Shown: positions 17,802 to 27,170 of the stretch, piece by piece | Position numbering within the stretch: the stretch's first letter is position 1 | Layout: each line of letters begins with the position of its first letter | DNA from: Lachnospiraceae bacterium | GTDB taxonomy: Bacteria > Bacillota > Clostridia > Lachnospirales > Lachnospiraceae | Length of the DNA stretch: 64,000 nucleotides | Direction: 5' to 3' | Assembly: GCA_022767285.1 (NCBI GenBank) | Contig: JALENY010000038.1 | Location: 62,001 to 126,000, forward strand | The notes under the pieces: model-generated | What the model was told of the DNA's origin: nothing | What the model saw: the letters and a program-made list of their open reading frames with translations, nothing else | Database searches by the model: none | Position numbers and translations under genes: made by a program

Positions 17802-18572
17802 ATGTCAAAACTGTTTGATAAGTTTCTGGCTAAAATATTAGCGATTATTGTGATAATTTTATTTGTAGTTGCATTCCGTGAAATGATTCTTACAGACGAC
17901 GATATCTCAACTGCGTTTGGTTCCCTTATGGGAATGCTGCCCTTTGCAGAGGACATTACGGATGCTGTCTGCAAAATAATGAAATGCCAATATGAGATTC
18001 CGGTGGTTACTGCATCCTCAGCTATGACGGATTTGATCCGTCTGGCGTTTATGGCCTGTCTGCAGCCGATTGTTGGCGGTCTGTTGACAGCCATATTTCT
18101 TCCGCTTCCGAAAGGCATGGATGCTTATGAACAGGAAGAATATATGGATAGCTTTGGATATAAAGTAAAAGAACTGATACTTACGGTTATCTCAGCTCCG
18201 CTTTTAGCTCTTGCGGCATCCTGGCTTTCTTCATGGGTGTTTGAGTTCTTTTTAAATCAGTTTGGCGCGATCGTTTCGACTCTGCTTGGACTTTTGGTCG
18301 TGGCGGGACTTGGGGCGGTGTCTCTTGTACCGTTGTTTGTCACTGGGACAGCGGTTGCTACGGCTGTTTCCTGGAGACTGCTGGTAACCTTCGGGTCAAA
18401 AATGATTACGACTTTTGTAACGAATATATTCTGTTTAGCTGTGTACGTAGCGTTTGTGGGAGGAATCGAAAAACAGATAACAACTTCTGTCCTGGCATTG
18501 ATTGTTTGGCTGATTGTTATGAATTTTGGCCTAAAATGTCTTCAGTATTCAGTAGTGAGAAAATCCATGTAA
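17802..18572 (+). CDS. Polytopic membrane protein, unknown
   Basis: A 256-residue, very hydrophobic protein with about six predicted membrane segments: near 9-26, 70-92, 122-145, 150-180, 190-215 and 225-245. There is a short cytoplasmic loop with PLPKGMDAYEQEEY at about 103-116. The alternation of long Gly/Ala/Leu helices recalls small integral proteins of export complexes, but no family is recognised. It is the last gene of Block A, with AAGGATCGACAAAAAA before the ATG and a long inverted repeat overlapping its stop. It could anchor the ATPase complex. Confidence 0.8.
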   Translation: MSKLFDKFLAKILAIIVIILFVVAFREMILTDDDISTAFGSLMGMLPFAEDITDAVCKIMKCQYEIPVVTASSAMTDLIRLAFMACLQPIVGGLLTAIFLPLPKGMDAYEQEEYMDSFGYKVKELILTVISAPLLALAASWLSSWVFEFFLNQFGAIVSTLLGLLVVAGLGAVSLVPLFVTGTAVATAVSWRLLVTFGSKMITTFVTNIFCLAVYVAFVGGIEKQITTSVLALIVWLIVMNFGLKCLQYSVVRKSM

Positions 18573-18628
18573 TACAGACCAAAAGGGGGAAGCGTGTAAA
18601 GCCATGTTTCCCCCTTTTGGTCTGTATT
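18571..18628. terminator. Long perfect inverted repeat, probable bidirectional terminator
   Basis: A 21-bp perfect stem (AATACAGACCAAAAGGGGGAA with its complement) and a 16-base loop, starting inside the stop codon region of Block A. Internal TTTT in the 3' arm but no T-run after it, so termination efficiency is uncertain. It separates Block A from the promoter of Block B. The spacer 18629-18780 is AT-rich and shows no gene. Confidence 0.6.
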
Positions 18629-18782
18629 AACGGATAAATTCTATGAGGTCTTTATATCAGATGAAGGTTGAAAAAAAATTTTTTTTAACATGTAATATGA
18701 TTACCATAACAAAGTAACGCAATTACGGTCAGATATGTATCGGAATTTGTGCACGAAATACATAAGAAATTGGCTGTTTTCG

Positions 18783-18811
18783 TTGAATTTGGAACGTTAA
18801 TGTAATAAAAT
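18783..18811 (+). promoter_or_regulatory. Sigma-A-type promoter for Block B
   Basis: TTGAAT, a 17-base spacer and TAAAAT lie 32 bases upstream of the TIR gene start. The same two hexamers with the same spacing occur at 45682-45710 before Block C. Confidence 0.65.
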
Positions 18812-18842
18812 CTATAGTAGAAATTATAAGTGGAGGGTTCGT

Positions 18843-21170
18843 ATGTCTTACGATATTTTTATTAGCTACCGACGGGATGGAGGAGACACGCTTGCCCAGT
18901 TAATATATGACCGCCTGACCGATCGTGGATATCGGGTGTTTCTGGATATTGAGTCCCTGCGTTCCGGAAAGTTTAATGAAAAACTGCATGCGGTGATCGA
19001 AGAGTGCAGGGATGTGGTCGTGATACTTCCGCCGAATGCCCTGGAACGCTGCAGTAATGAGGATGACTGGCTGTATCTGGAGCTGTCCCATGCCATAAAA
19101 TGTCGGAAAAATATCGTTCCGATTATGATGAAGGGATTTGTATGGCCGGAAGTGCTGCCGGAAGCACTGCGGGAACTGCCAAATTATAATGGGATTCAGG
19201 ACAGCAAAGATTATTTTGACGCGGTGATCGACAAGATGACATCGCTGCTTCACAGCAAACCGAAGATGTTTCATTCCACTTTTGGGAAACTGAAAAAAGA
19301 CAAAAAGAAAATGAGCATCAAGGAGCGGATCGCAAGAAAACGCAAAATAGTGGTCGCAGTTTTATGTGTGATTCTGGCGGCTGCAGGAGGAATCGGATTT
19401 TCCTTTTATCAGAAAGAGAAAAAGGCTGCTGAGAGGGCTTCCAATGTATCGATCATTCTGACTCCGTCCGAGGAAATGAGCGCTTCGGAGTATTATGATG
19501 CAGTTGACATACTGAAAGAAAGAATGGCCATATTTGCGGGCGGCACGAAATATTCGCTGAAGGTGGAAAAGGATGAGATCGACATCGTCCTGCCTGCGGA
19601 TTTGATTAAAGAAGGGAAGATCGAGGCTTATCTGCGATGTTATCTGACGCGGCCGACGCAATTATATATAGGAAGCTCTGAGACAAATGATGTTATTGAG
19701 GTGCAGCGTTCTGATATTGAGAATCTGGAAAGTTCTTTCGGCGCAGTAGATTGCATTGATCTGGAAAAATATTCCCTTTCGGATCTGAAGGAATACAATT
19801 ATTTCACGCTGTCCTTTACGGACGAGATGAATGAGAAGATTGCGGAGACCTTTGGCGGGAAAAATGAGAACCTGGAGCTGAGACAGGATTCAGAGACGAA
19901 TCCAGCGAATTATTACTATTATCACCTCACTCCGGACGAGAATGGAAACGGCTATTATTTTGTAGATAATTTGCAGAATGAGGCGATTCAGGAACTGGTT
20001 CTGTATAATTATACCAACGAACCCCTTGCAGACGGCTTTTATTTTGATATTCTCCTGCCGGTGGAGTGGGAGTCGGTAAGAAAAACCGAAGAACCGGGTA
20101 AATACCAATGTGATATTGACAGCCTTTCCGGGACGCAGCTGACCATGCAGTACGATACCTATGCGACGGATATAACAAAAGGCGAGTATCAGGATGTGGT
20201 TTCCGCTTTCAAAAAGCGCCTTGACACGCTGGAAACGCCATATGCATTCGGCTATACGGTGTCAACCGACTACGGAATATCGATTCAGATGAATCCGGAA
20301 CGGCTGAACAAGGAACTGCTGAACTGGATTGCCAGCAGTAATGTGAGCCTGTATGCGGAAAATCAATTTTATTCGCCGGTGAATCTGGGCGGAGATTTTT
20401 ATTATGAGAAGGAGGCAGACGGATCCTACCGGATCGACATAGCCATAGATGAATACAAGCGGGATATCTGGAAAGAAACTGCGGAACAGATTATGAAATC
20501 AGAACATTCGGATATTTATCTGGCGGATTATACTCAGCCGATCGCAAAATGCAGCAGGGAAGCTGTGGAGGAGAGTCTGGAGACCGGAGTGCTGAGTGTG
20601 GATAATCTGTATATCTGGCAAATTGACAAGATTACGGAGGATTACCGGTATCTGCTTGATTTTATGGATGAATGCACCGGCGGAATACCACTTCCTCATT
20701 CGTTTACTTTGAAATGGAAGCGATATGAGAGGACAGGTGAAGCGGAGATGACGTCGGACGAGAATCCGATTCTGGTAAAACAGGAAGAAAAGCTGAAAAA
20801 TGAAATAATGCAGATCTGCCCCACGGCTCAGGTTAGGCTGTCAGAGGATACACTGTCTGTATGGCTGGAACTGGAAGTGGACGAGTTTCTTCCGGAAGAG
20901 GCGATTTCTTTGGCAAAGCAGGTCTACGAACTTGTTGATTGGGAAGAAATGCCATACTGCAGCAATATATATGTGCGGTGCGATAAGGAAAGATCCTGGC
21001 ATATCTGGTTCAATATCAATCGGTACGACCATCAGGTGGAATATTATTATATGATTACAGACGATTCCTTCCGGGCACAGTACGAAGAGACCATACAGCA
21101 GCTCATCCAAAAGGATTCCTTTTTTACCCAGGTGGTCGTCCCCAAAGACTATGAGGAGTCGGATACCTGA
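18843..21170 (+). CDS. TIR domain - transmembrane - large ectodomain protein
   Basis: A 775-residue protein led by a TIR domain (about 1-138): YDIFISYRRDGG in the first strand, FLDIESLRSGKF in the BB-loop region and DDWLYLELSHAI, where Glu80 is at the usual position of the TIR NADase glutamate. A very basic stretch (about 149-169) then a single membrane helix (about 169-188) predict TIR inside and the remaining 590 residues outside. The ectodomain starts with a segment like the SecD head repeat (VDILKERMAIFAGG, then IDIVLP), a ferredoxin-like pattern that appears to recur (YQDVVSAFKKRLD at about 440). TIR domains in bacteria cleave NAD or signal by nucleotide products. A membrane receptor topology is inferred. 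First gene of Block B. Confidence 0.88.
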   Translation: MSYDIFISYRRDGGDTLAQLIYDRLTDRGYRVFLDIESLRSGKFNEKLHAVIEECRDVVVILPPNALERCSNEDDWLYLELSHAIKCRKNIVPIMMKGFVWPEVLPEALRELPNYNGIQDSKDYFDAVIDKMTSLLHSKPKMFHSTFGKLKKDKKKMSIKERIARKRKIVVAVLCVILAAAGGIGFSFYQKEKKAAERASNVSIILTPSEEMSASEYYDAVDILKERMAIFAGGTKYSLKVEKDEIDIVLPADLIKEGKIEAYLRCYLTRPTQLYIGSSETNDVIEVQRSDIENLESSFGAVDCIDLEKYSLSDLKEYNYFTLSFTDEMNEKIAETFGGKNENLELRQDSETNPANYYYYHLTPDENGNGYYFVDNLQNEAIQELVLYNYTNEPLADGFYFDILLPVEWESVRKTEEPGKYQCDIDSLSGTQLTMQYDTYATDITKGEYQDVVSAFKKRLDTLETPYAFGYTVSTDYGISIQMNPERLNKELLNWIASSNVSLYAENQFYSPVNLGGDFYYEKEADGSYRIDIAIDEYKRDIWKETAEQIMKSEHSDIYLADYTQPIAKCSREAVEESLETGVLSVDNLYIWQIDKITEDYRYLLDFMDECTGGIPLPHSFTLKWKRYERTGEAEMTSDENPILVKQEEKLKNEIMQICPTAQVRLSEDTLSVWLELEVDEFLPEEAISLAKQVYELVDWEEMPYCSNIYVRCDKERSWHIWFNINRYDHQVEYYYMITDDSFRAQYEETIQQLIQKDSFFTQVVVPKDYEESDT

Positions 21171-21254
21171 AAAAGAGATTTTTGATGAACGAGCCGGTCA
21201 GGGAGTGCTAGCGGCGAAAACCTGACAGCAATAATTATGATGAAGGGAAAGACA

Positions 21255-23456
21255 ATGAAAAGGAAAACTGACAAACACAGAGGGGCGAAAAGCAAACGCA
21301 CAGGGGTGCTTCTGCTGGTTTTGCTTCTGGCATCCGCCCTGCTTTGTCCGCTGTCGGCAAAGGCGGAAAAGCAATCTTCAACAAAAAAGATTATTTCCGT
21401 GGTATACGATGATTCCGGAAGTATGAAAAATGACGGAATCACCAGCTGGGCGTCAGCCAACTACGCCATGCAGGCCTTTGCGGCGCTGCTGAATGAGCAG
21501 GATCAGATGTATATTACCTATATGTCTGATATTATGAATGGAAAGAAAGAAGCAGTGGAGATTGATCTGACCAACCCGGAAGCTGCGGTAAAACAGATAC
21601 GGGAAGATGACAGGGTTTTTGATGAGACACCGGTGGAAGCGGTTGACGTGGCCATGGAGACACTGCTGTCTGTACAGAATGAGGATGAAAATACCCAGTT
21701 TTGGCTGATCATCCTGACGGATGGTGTCATGCTGCAGTATGACTCGAATCACGTGGATATCCAGGATGCGGTGGATGATTATGCGGGAACCGAGATGTGC
21801 AACGGAAGCACCGTGTATATCACTTACATGGGAATCGGAAACGCTGCGATGATATCCGGCGATCCGTCGGACGGAGTGAACGTGGTATCGGCAGGGGACA
21901 ACATCGTACCGGCTCTTTCGGACATAGCCAACAAAGTATCCGGCCGCATGGTATTTGAGGAAAGTCAGATAGGCCAGAAGGACGGAAAAACCATTACGGT
22001 GCATTCTGAGATACCGCTGTATGCGGTTTCTGTGTTCAGCCAGGGCACCAATACAAAAGTTGAGCAGGCTTCTGCGGAAAAGAAGCTGGATGTGGAACGG
22101 AATGTGGAATTAAAGTATCCGGAGCCAAAGTATGGAGCTGTGACGGACACATCCCTGTTCGGAAATGCGGCACTTATCACAAATGGCGATAAAGTGATCC
22201 AGCCCGGTGACTACGAAATTGTATTTTCGGAAGATGTAGCGTTGGAAAATACCGTTATTATGTACCAGCCTGCCATCAAGATGGCGGCGGAAATGAAACG
22301 AAACGGTGTGAAAGTAGATAACCCGGAAGATCTGGCCCTTGGGGATGTGGTCGATATTGAACTGATTCCAACCAATCCGGAAACCGGTGAAGTGATCGAA
22401 GACAGCAAGCTTCCGGCCGGGATCCTGTGGACCGTCAGCTACCAGGTGGACGACCAGACCGTGGATGAGTCCGACGGAAGGATCCTTACGGGCGTGACGG
22501 TACAGGAAGGGAGCAACAAGATCGTCGGGACTATGCAGATACCCAATTATGCCCCGAACAGACAGACCATCGATTTTATACCGGCACGCAATATTAATTA
22601 CGGTTTAACGGTAAACCAGCCGGATCAGGTTACTTTTGCCAGAGGAAAACTGGGGCTCGACGGCGCAGAGGGTGATGTGGTCACATTCCAGATTACCGAT
22701 GACGGTGTTCCCATGTCCAAAGAGGAATTAAACGGAGTCTCACTGAAAATAGTGGATACCGAGGTGGACAACAGCGGAGTAAAAGGCTTTTTGAATCGCT
22801 TTGGAATGAAAACAGCATCACCGGGGATCAAACAGAATGATGACGGAACGTTTACTCTGTATCCGAAGTTCTCCGTGATTCCGGCATTCCTGATTAAAGC
22901 AGGTACATATACAGTTACGGTTGCAGTGGATGCGGATACCAGCGTTCAGGCGGTCGGAACTTTTGAAATTGTACCCAGCCTGACGGACTGGGCGGATCTG
23001 GTACCGGTCATCATCGGACTTCTGATTCTGCTCTATCTGATTTATATCCTGTTTTTCAAGGCAAAATTTGACGGGCAGACCCTGAAAATTCAGGTGTATG
23101 TGGCAGCAGGACCCATGGGAGGAGGAAAACTCCTTACCACCGAGGGCGATGAAGTTGTTCTGAAAAAGTTCGGCGGCGATCTGTTTGCTCCGAAAAATGC
23201 CTGCACCAGAAGCATCAGCGGCATCCGCGTCATTGCAGACGGCAGCGGCGGCGCCTATATCAAGAAGCGTACGGTAGCATCCTACGAGGCTTACGGAAAT
23301 GCGGGAGCCAACCCGCTCCACAACTTCAGCGGTGTTGTAGGATCCTTAAAGCAGGTGAAAGGCAAGGAGGATCAGATACCGGATATGGTATCCCTGGGAA
23401 GTCTTCCATTTTATCTGAAACAGGGTAAACGATTGTATCGTATTACTTTAGAATAA
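21255..23456 (+). CDS. Exported von Willebrand factor A (VWA) protein with C-terminal TM
   Basis: A 733-residue membrane protein. It has a signal sequence (basic start, then LLLVLLLASALLCPLSAKA), a VWA domain at about 45-220 with a complete MIDAS (DDSGSM, a Thr in DETPVEA and LTDG), beta-rich domains to about 570, a membrane helix at about 578-600 and a cytoplasmic beta-rich tail of about 130 residues. VWA domains bind partners through the metal site, and here it would be outside the cell. ATG 21255 is chosen because AAGGGAAAGACA precedes it; ATGs at 21237 and 21240 have no ribosome site. Pairing with the tubulin-like gene that follows suggests one complex crossing the membrane; the cytoplasmic tail could contact the polymer. 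Confidence 0.9.
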   Translation: MKRKTDKHRGAKSKRTGVLLLVLLLASALLCPLSAKAEKQSSTKKIISVVYDDSGSMKNDGITSWASANYAMQAFAALLNEQDQMYITYMSDIMNGKKEAVEIDLTNPEAAVKQIREDDRVFDETPVEAVDVAMETLLSVQNEDENTQFWLIILTDGVMLQYDSNHVDIQDAVDDYAGTEMCNGSTVYITYMGIGNAAMISGDPSDGVNVVSAGDNIVPALSDIANKVSGRMVFEESQIGQKDGKTITVHSEIPLYAVSVFSQGTNTKVEQASAEKKLDVERNVELKYPEPKYGAVTDTSLFGNAALITNGDKVIQPGDYEIVFSEDVALENTVIMYQPAIKMAAEMKRNGVKVDNPEDLALGDVVDIELIPTNPETGEVIEDSKLPAGILWTVSYQVDDQTVDESDGRILTGVTVQEGSNKIVGTMQIPNYAPNRQTIDFIPARNINYGLTVNQPDQVTFARGKLGLDGAEGDVVTFQITDDGVPMSKEELNGVSLKIVDTEVDNSGVKGFLNRFGMKTASPGIKQNDDGTFTLYPKFSVIPAFLIKAGTYTVTVAVDADTSVQAVGTFEIVPSLTDWADLVPVIIGLLILLYLIYILFFKAKFDGQTLKIQVYVAAGPMGGGKLLTTEGDEVVLKKFGGDLFAPKNACTRSISGIRVIADGSGGAYIKKRTVASYEAYGNAGANPLHNFSGVVGSLKQVKGKEDQIPDMVSLGSLPFYLKQGKRLYRITLE

Positions 23457-23489
23457 TAATAATACATGCGATAAGCGGGAGGTAGTGTT

Positions 23490-26400
23490 ATGCCAATGAA
23501 TAAAGTACCGACACTGTTAGTGGGACTGGGAGGAATCGGCTGTTCCATCGCCGATATGGCAAGTTCTCTGTTAAGTGCGGAAGATAAAGGGTATGTGGGT
23601 GTGGTTGGCCTGGATACCAACGTGGAAGACCTGAAAAAGCTGAGTATCAAAACTATCCGTACCAGCGACGAACGGCTGGTAAAAGATTATATCATGGAAC
23701 ATCCGGAATATCGCGAGTGGTTTCCGGTGAACAAGTTCGTGGTAGGCCGCGGTATGATGACCGGAGCGGGACAGATCCGTGCCATTTCCCGTATGGCTGC
23801 CCTTGCAGCCATTGAATCCAGAAGATTTACGCCTCTGGAGGAAGAAGTGAAACGTATCTTGAAACACACCGGAGACAAAGATAATACGGCATTTAATGTC
23901 TTTATTGTCGGCTCCATCACCGGCGGAACCGGTGCAGGCCTGTTTTTGCAGATGCCTTTTTACATCCGCAACCTGCTGAAAAAAGAGTATGCCCTGAATA
24001 ACATCCGAATCAGAGGTATGTTTGTCAGTGCAGACATTACGAAAAATGTGCAGCCTTCTATCATCAACCGCAATGCGGTTATGGTAAATGCCTATGCATG
24101 TATCAAGGAACTGAATGCATTTTACCTGCAGCAGAACGCAAATGACGATGAGAATCTGCTGCAGTTGGAATACTATGAGAAACATGACCGGTCGGAAGTC
24201 AAAAATGAAGTAAAAAATAAAATGCTTCAGTCCAAAGCAAAAGCCGAGTTTGGTTTTGACCTGTTCGATGATTTTGATATGGAACAGATCAATGAGGATT
24301 TGGAACACATTTCATCGGAAGGCTCCAATATTCCCTATGATGCATTTTATCTGATTGAGGGAACCGATAACACCGGCGGTATCGGAAATGCATCGATTGA
24401 CACAGTAAAACGTCAGATTGCCAAAATGATCTTCACCCTGCTCTTTACACCGGTAAAAGCAGAGGATGCGGGTATTCTGGACAATACCATCCTTCAGGAT
24501 ATGGAGGGAGGCGGCATGAACCGTTATTCCAGTGCAGGTATGTGTGCCATTCGCTTCCCCTATGAACAGGCCAGAGAATACGTAACCTTAAGATGGGTGG
24601 AAGATCTGGTCAGCCAGGAATGGCTCCTTCTGGATCAGCTCTATGAGAGCGAGAAAAAAGAGGCTCAGGACCGCCAGAAGACCGACCCTTCTGTGGAGAT
24701 CCCAAAGATCGAGGAGGCCTATGTGCGTCTGTTTGAGCGGGAGAGCAGCGGAGGGGAAGGCCGCCGTCTCGGCACTTTGAGGAAACAGGCATATGTGGAG
24801 AGCGGAACCCATGCGGATGATGCGATCTGCAAATCTGCCTTTCTGTTCCGCAACATTGAGGACGAAGTGTCCCGCATCATGAACCAGGATGAGATCCATT
24901 TTGCGGTAAAAGAGTGTCAGGTCAATATGAAAAAGATCAGTGATCTGGACATTGCAGACAAAGAGATTTCCAGAGTATATGAAGAACTGGAGTCCTTACA
25001 TAAAATTATCAACAATGTGGTAAACAAGAGCCGCTACGAGATCGCCAACGAAGTATTCCCGGTAAGTGCAGAGTCCCTGAACATGAAAAAAGACAGTGAA
25101 CTGTGTATTTACAGGACTCTTTCCGGCATTCACCCGGTTGCTGCAAGATTTTTGTGTTATAACATTCTGATGATCCTGGATAAAAAGATTGCGGAGCTGG
25201 AAAGCGCACTTTCCGGAATCGACCTTTTGGAATACGAGAGCACTGACTTCTACGGAAAACGGGATGACGGTATCCAGAATGCTTCCGAGGCAGTGGCAAT
25301 GATCCGGAATAAGAAGATTCCGCTGGTTTCAACGGGCAAGAAGCCTCTGCGCGTTGTTGTGAGCAAGTTTCAGCAGATGGCTTCCGCACAGGTTCAGACA
25401 CTGGAAGAATATGGAAGCAGTACGCTGAAACTGAGCACATACCGTATTTTGAGAGAACGATTCAGCAAAATGGCGGAGTATTATGCAGGCTTTTTCTCAA
25501 ATATCAAGAGTCAGATCAGCCGGAATCAGGTTCGCATCGGAATCCTGGAGAAGAGCTTTGTGGAAAATCCCTATGGAGAGATCGATGTATATGCATCTCC
25601 GGAGGCACTCCGCGCCATGTATCAGAACTTCAAAGTCCATGCCCAGTTCGAACTTCCGGAAAGTACAAAAGTTGCTATTTTTAACGGCGTGTTCCGTGAA
25701 GTATGCACTATGCTGGAAGATAAAAACAAGGAACTGAGCGAGATACAGAAACAGAAACGCGACGAGGGCATCCAGACCCGTTTAAGTGCGCTGTTTGGCA
25801 CCGGTGTGGTTGACACCATGCGCACCATCGTCATTTCCAAGGGAAAAGGTGTTGTGGATCTGACGGTCAAAGAGGCAATTGAAAAAGAACTGCAGCTGAA
25901 GACCGGCATTCGTCCGGAAATTGATCTGGATTATGAGCAGAAGAGAATCGCATATGAGAAAAGTCTTGTGGAAAATGCCATGCGGGTTGCTGCGCCCATG
26001 TTTGCGGTGGAGGATGCCCAGGATATCACGGAGACCATATATATGGCGCTGAATCCGGAATCCGCAGAGCAGAATGCAGGAGAAGCAAGCAAAGGTGCTA
26101 CCAAGGAGCATCTGGTGCCGGAGCGCTGCCCTGCCACGGACAATCAGCCGGTCAGCATCCTGATGGAGCCGGAATTCTCCAAATATGAGATCATCTGCTT
26201 TAAAGCAAAACATAAATATCTGGTTGAAAACCTGGTAAAATATAGAAAAGATTCCGAATTCGCAAAAGCTTACGAAGAGCGGATCAACAATCTGGGCAAA
26301 GAACCCTCCGCTGACGGAAGCGATGCTTACCGGACCGTGGTGAATCCGCATCTGAACCGTTACTGGCATGAAGAGGGAATCATTCCGCCTCTTGGGGCAA

Positions 26401-27080
26401 AAGAGCAGGAAAACTTCCGAAAAGATGTGCTGAAATCCTTTATCTATGCAATGGGCATGGATATTTTCGTAAAAGCAAAAGCGGAGGAACTGGATAACCG
26501 GGAGCTGTGGTATTTCGTGGTTGGCTCTTACCAGGTGCCGGTTCGCCAGCAGGGTGCCCTGATCGGAAACGGTTATGGGGATCTGTATAATTCTCTGCGT
26601 TTTAACCGGAAACTGAGAAAATTCATCCTGCAGCAGGCAAAAGTTAAAATGAGCAAAATTAAGGGCTTCATGGATTCGGATGAGATGATGGAATCCATCC
26701 AGGACACCTGGTTCATCGAAGATCTGGTACAGTCCCAGGCAGGAGAGGCGGATGATACGGACGAGAACCTTCTGGACATTTTCCTGAAAATGTATCCGAA
26801 GATGAAAAAAGAAAAATGGATGGAGCTCTTTGAAGGGCTGAAACTGGTGCTCTTTGAGTACATGGAATATATGTTTGAGGGCAACGCACAGCGGATCAAC
26901 GAAGCTTATGCCACGACGCTAAACCGCATGTATGGCTACAGCAAAGCCGGGAAAAAAGAAATTGAAATTCACCGTCGGAAAGCATCCGGTGAACCTATTC
27001 CGGAAGGACTTCAGCTGATACCGGCTGAAACAAAGCTGAAAGCGAAGCTGGTAGATCTGATGAAAGAGAAATATATTTGA
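23490..27080 (+). CDS. Tubulin-like GTPase (Tubulin_2 type), 1196 residues
   Basis: A 1196-residue cytoplasmic protein with an N-terminal FtsZ/tubulin-type nucleotide domain: PTLLVGLGGIGCSIAD (about 7-22), GLDTN for the second strand, and the tubulin signature as GSITGGTGAG (about 139-149). These match the conserved glycine loops of the tubulin-like family PF13809. The remaining 900 residues are mostly helical with long coiled-coil-prone stretches, unlike FtsZ or TubZ, so the protein may form a large filament or ring. GGGAGGT lies before ATG 23490. It follows the VWA gene closely. Whether it binds and hydrolyses GTP is inferred from motifs; its partner and location are unknown. Confidence 0.88.
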   Translation: MPMNKVPTLLVGLGGIGCSIADMASSLLSAEDKGYVGVVGLDTNVEDLKKLSIKTIRTSDERLVKDYIMEHPEYREWFPVNKFVVGRGMMTGAGQIRAISRMAALAAIESRRFTPLEEEVKRILKHTGDKDNTAFNVFIVGSITGGTGAGLFLQMPFYIRNLLKKEYALNNIRIRGMFVSADITKNVQPSIINRNAVMVNAYACIKELNAFYLQQNANDDENLLQLEYYEKHDRSEVKNEVKNKMLQSKAKAEFGFDLFDDFDMEQINEDLEHISSEGSNIPYDAFYLIEGTDNTGGIGNASIDTVKRQIAKMIFTLLFTPVKAEDAGILDNTILQDMEGGGMNRYSSAGMCAIRFPYEQAREYVTLRWVEDLVSQEWLLLDQLYESEKKEAQDRQKTDPSVEIPKIEEAYVRLFERESSGGEGRRLGTLRKQAYVESGTHADDAICKSAFLFRNIEDEVSRIMNQDEIHFAVKECQVNMKKISDLDIADKEISRVYEELESLHKIINNVVNKSRYEIANEVFPVSAESLNMKKDSELCIYRTLSGIHPVAARFLCYNILMILDKKIAELESALSGIDLLEYESTDFYGKRDDGIQNASEAVAMIRNKKIPLVSTGKKPLRVVVSKFQQMASAQVQTLEEYGSSTLKLSTYRILRERFSKMAEYYAGFFSNIKSQISRNQVRIGILEKSFVENPYGEIDVYASPEALRAMYQNFKVHAQFELPESTKVAIFNGVFREVCTMLEDKNKELSEIQKQKRDEGIQTRLSALFGTGVVDTMRTIVISKGKGVVDLTVKEAIEKELQLKTGIRPEIDLDYEQKRIAYEKSLVENAMRVAAPMFAVEDAQDITETIYMALNPESAEQNAGEASKGATKEHLVPERCPATDNQPVSILMEPEFSKYEIICFKAKHKYLVENLVKYRKDSEFAKAYEERINNLGKEPSADGSDAYRTVVNPHLNRYWHEEGIIPPLGAKEQENFRKDVLKSFIYAMGMDIFVKAKAEELDNRELWYFVVGSYQVPVRQQGALIGNGYGDLYNSLRFNRKLRKFILQQAKVKMSKIKGFMDSDEMMESIQDTWFIEDLVQSQAGEADDTDENLLDIFLKMYPKMKKEKWMELFEGLKLVLFEYMEYMFEGNAQRINEAYATTLNRMYGYSKAGKKEIEIHRRKASGEPIPEGLQLIPAETKLKAKLVDLMKEKYI

Positions 27081-27100
27081 TGCCATAACCCCGGAGACTG

Positions 27101-27134
27101 TGTCATATGGGATTGAATAGTATCCCATATGACA
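27101..27134 (+). other. Intercistronic hairpin
   Basis: TGTCATATGGGA and TCCCATATGACA form a perfect 12-bp stem with a ten-base loop; an outer TGCCAT / ATGGCA pair (27081-27086, 27134-27139) may extend it. No T-run follows, so it is more likely an mRNA processing or stabilising element between the tubulin-like gene and the next gene. Confidence 0.5.
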
Positions 27135-27170
27135 TGGCAATTGGCATAATAGAAAACACGAGGTTAACAG

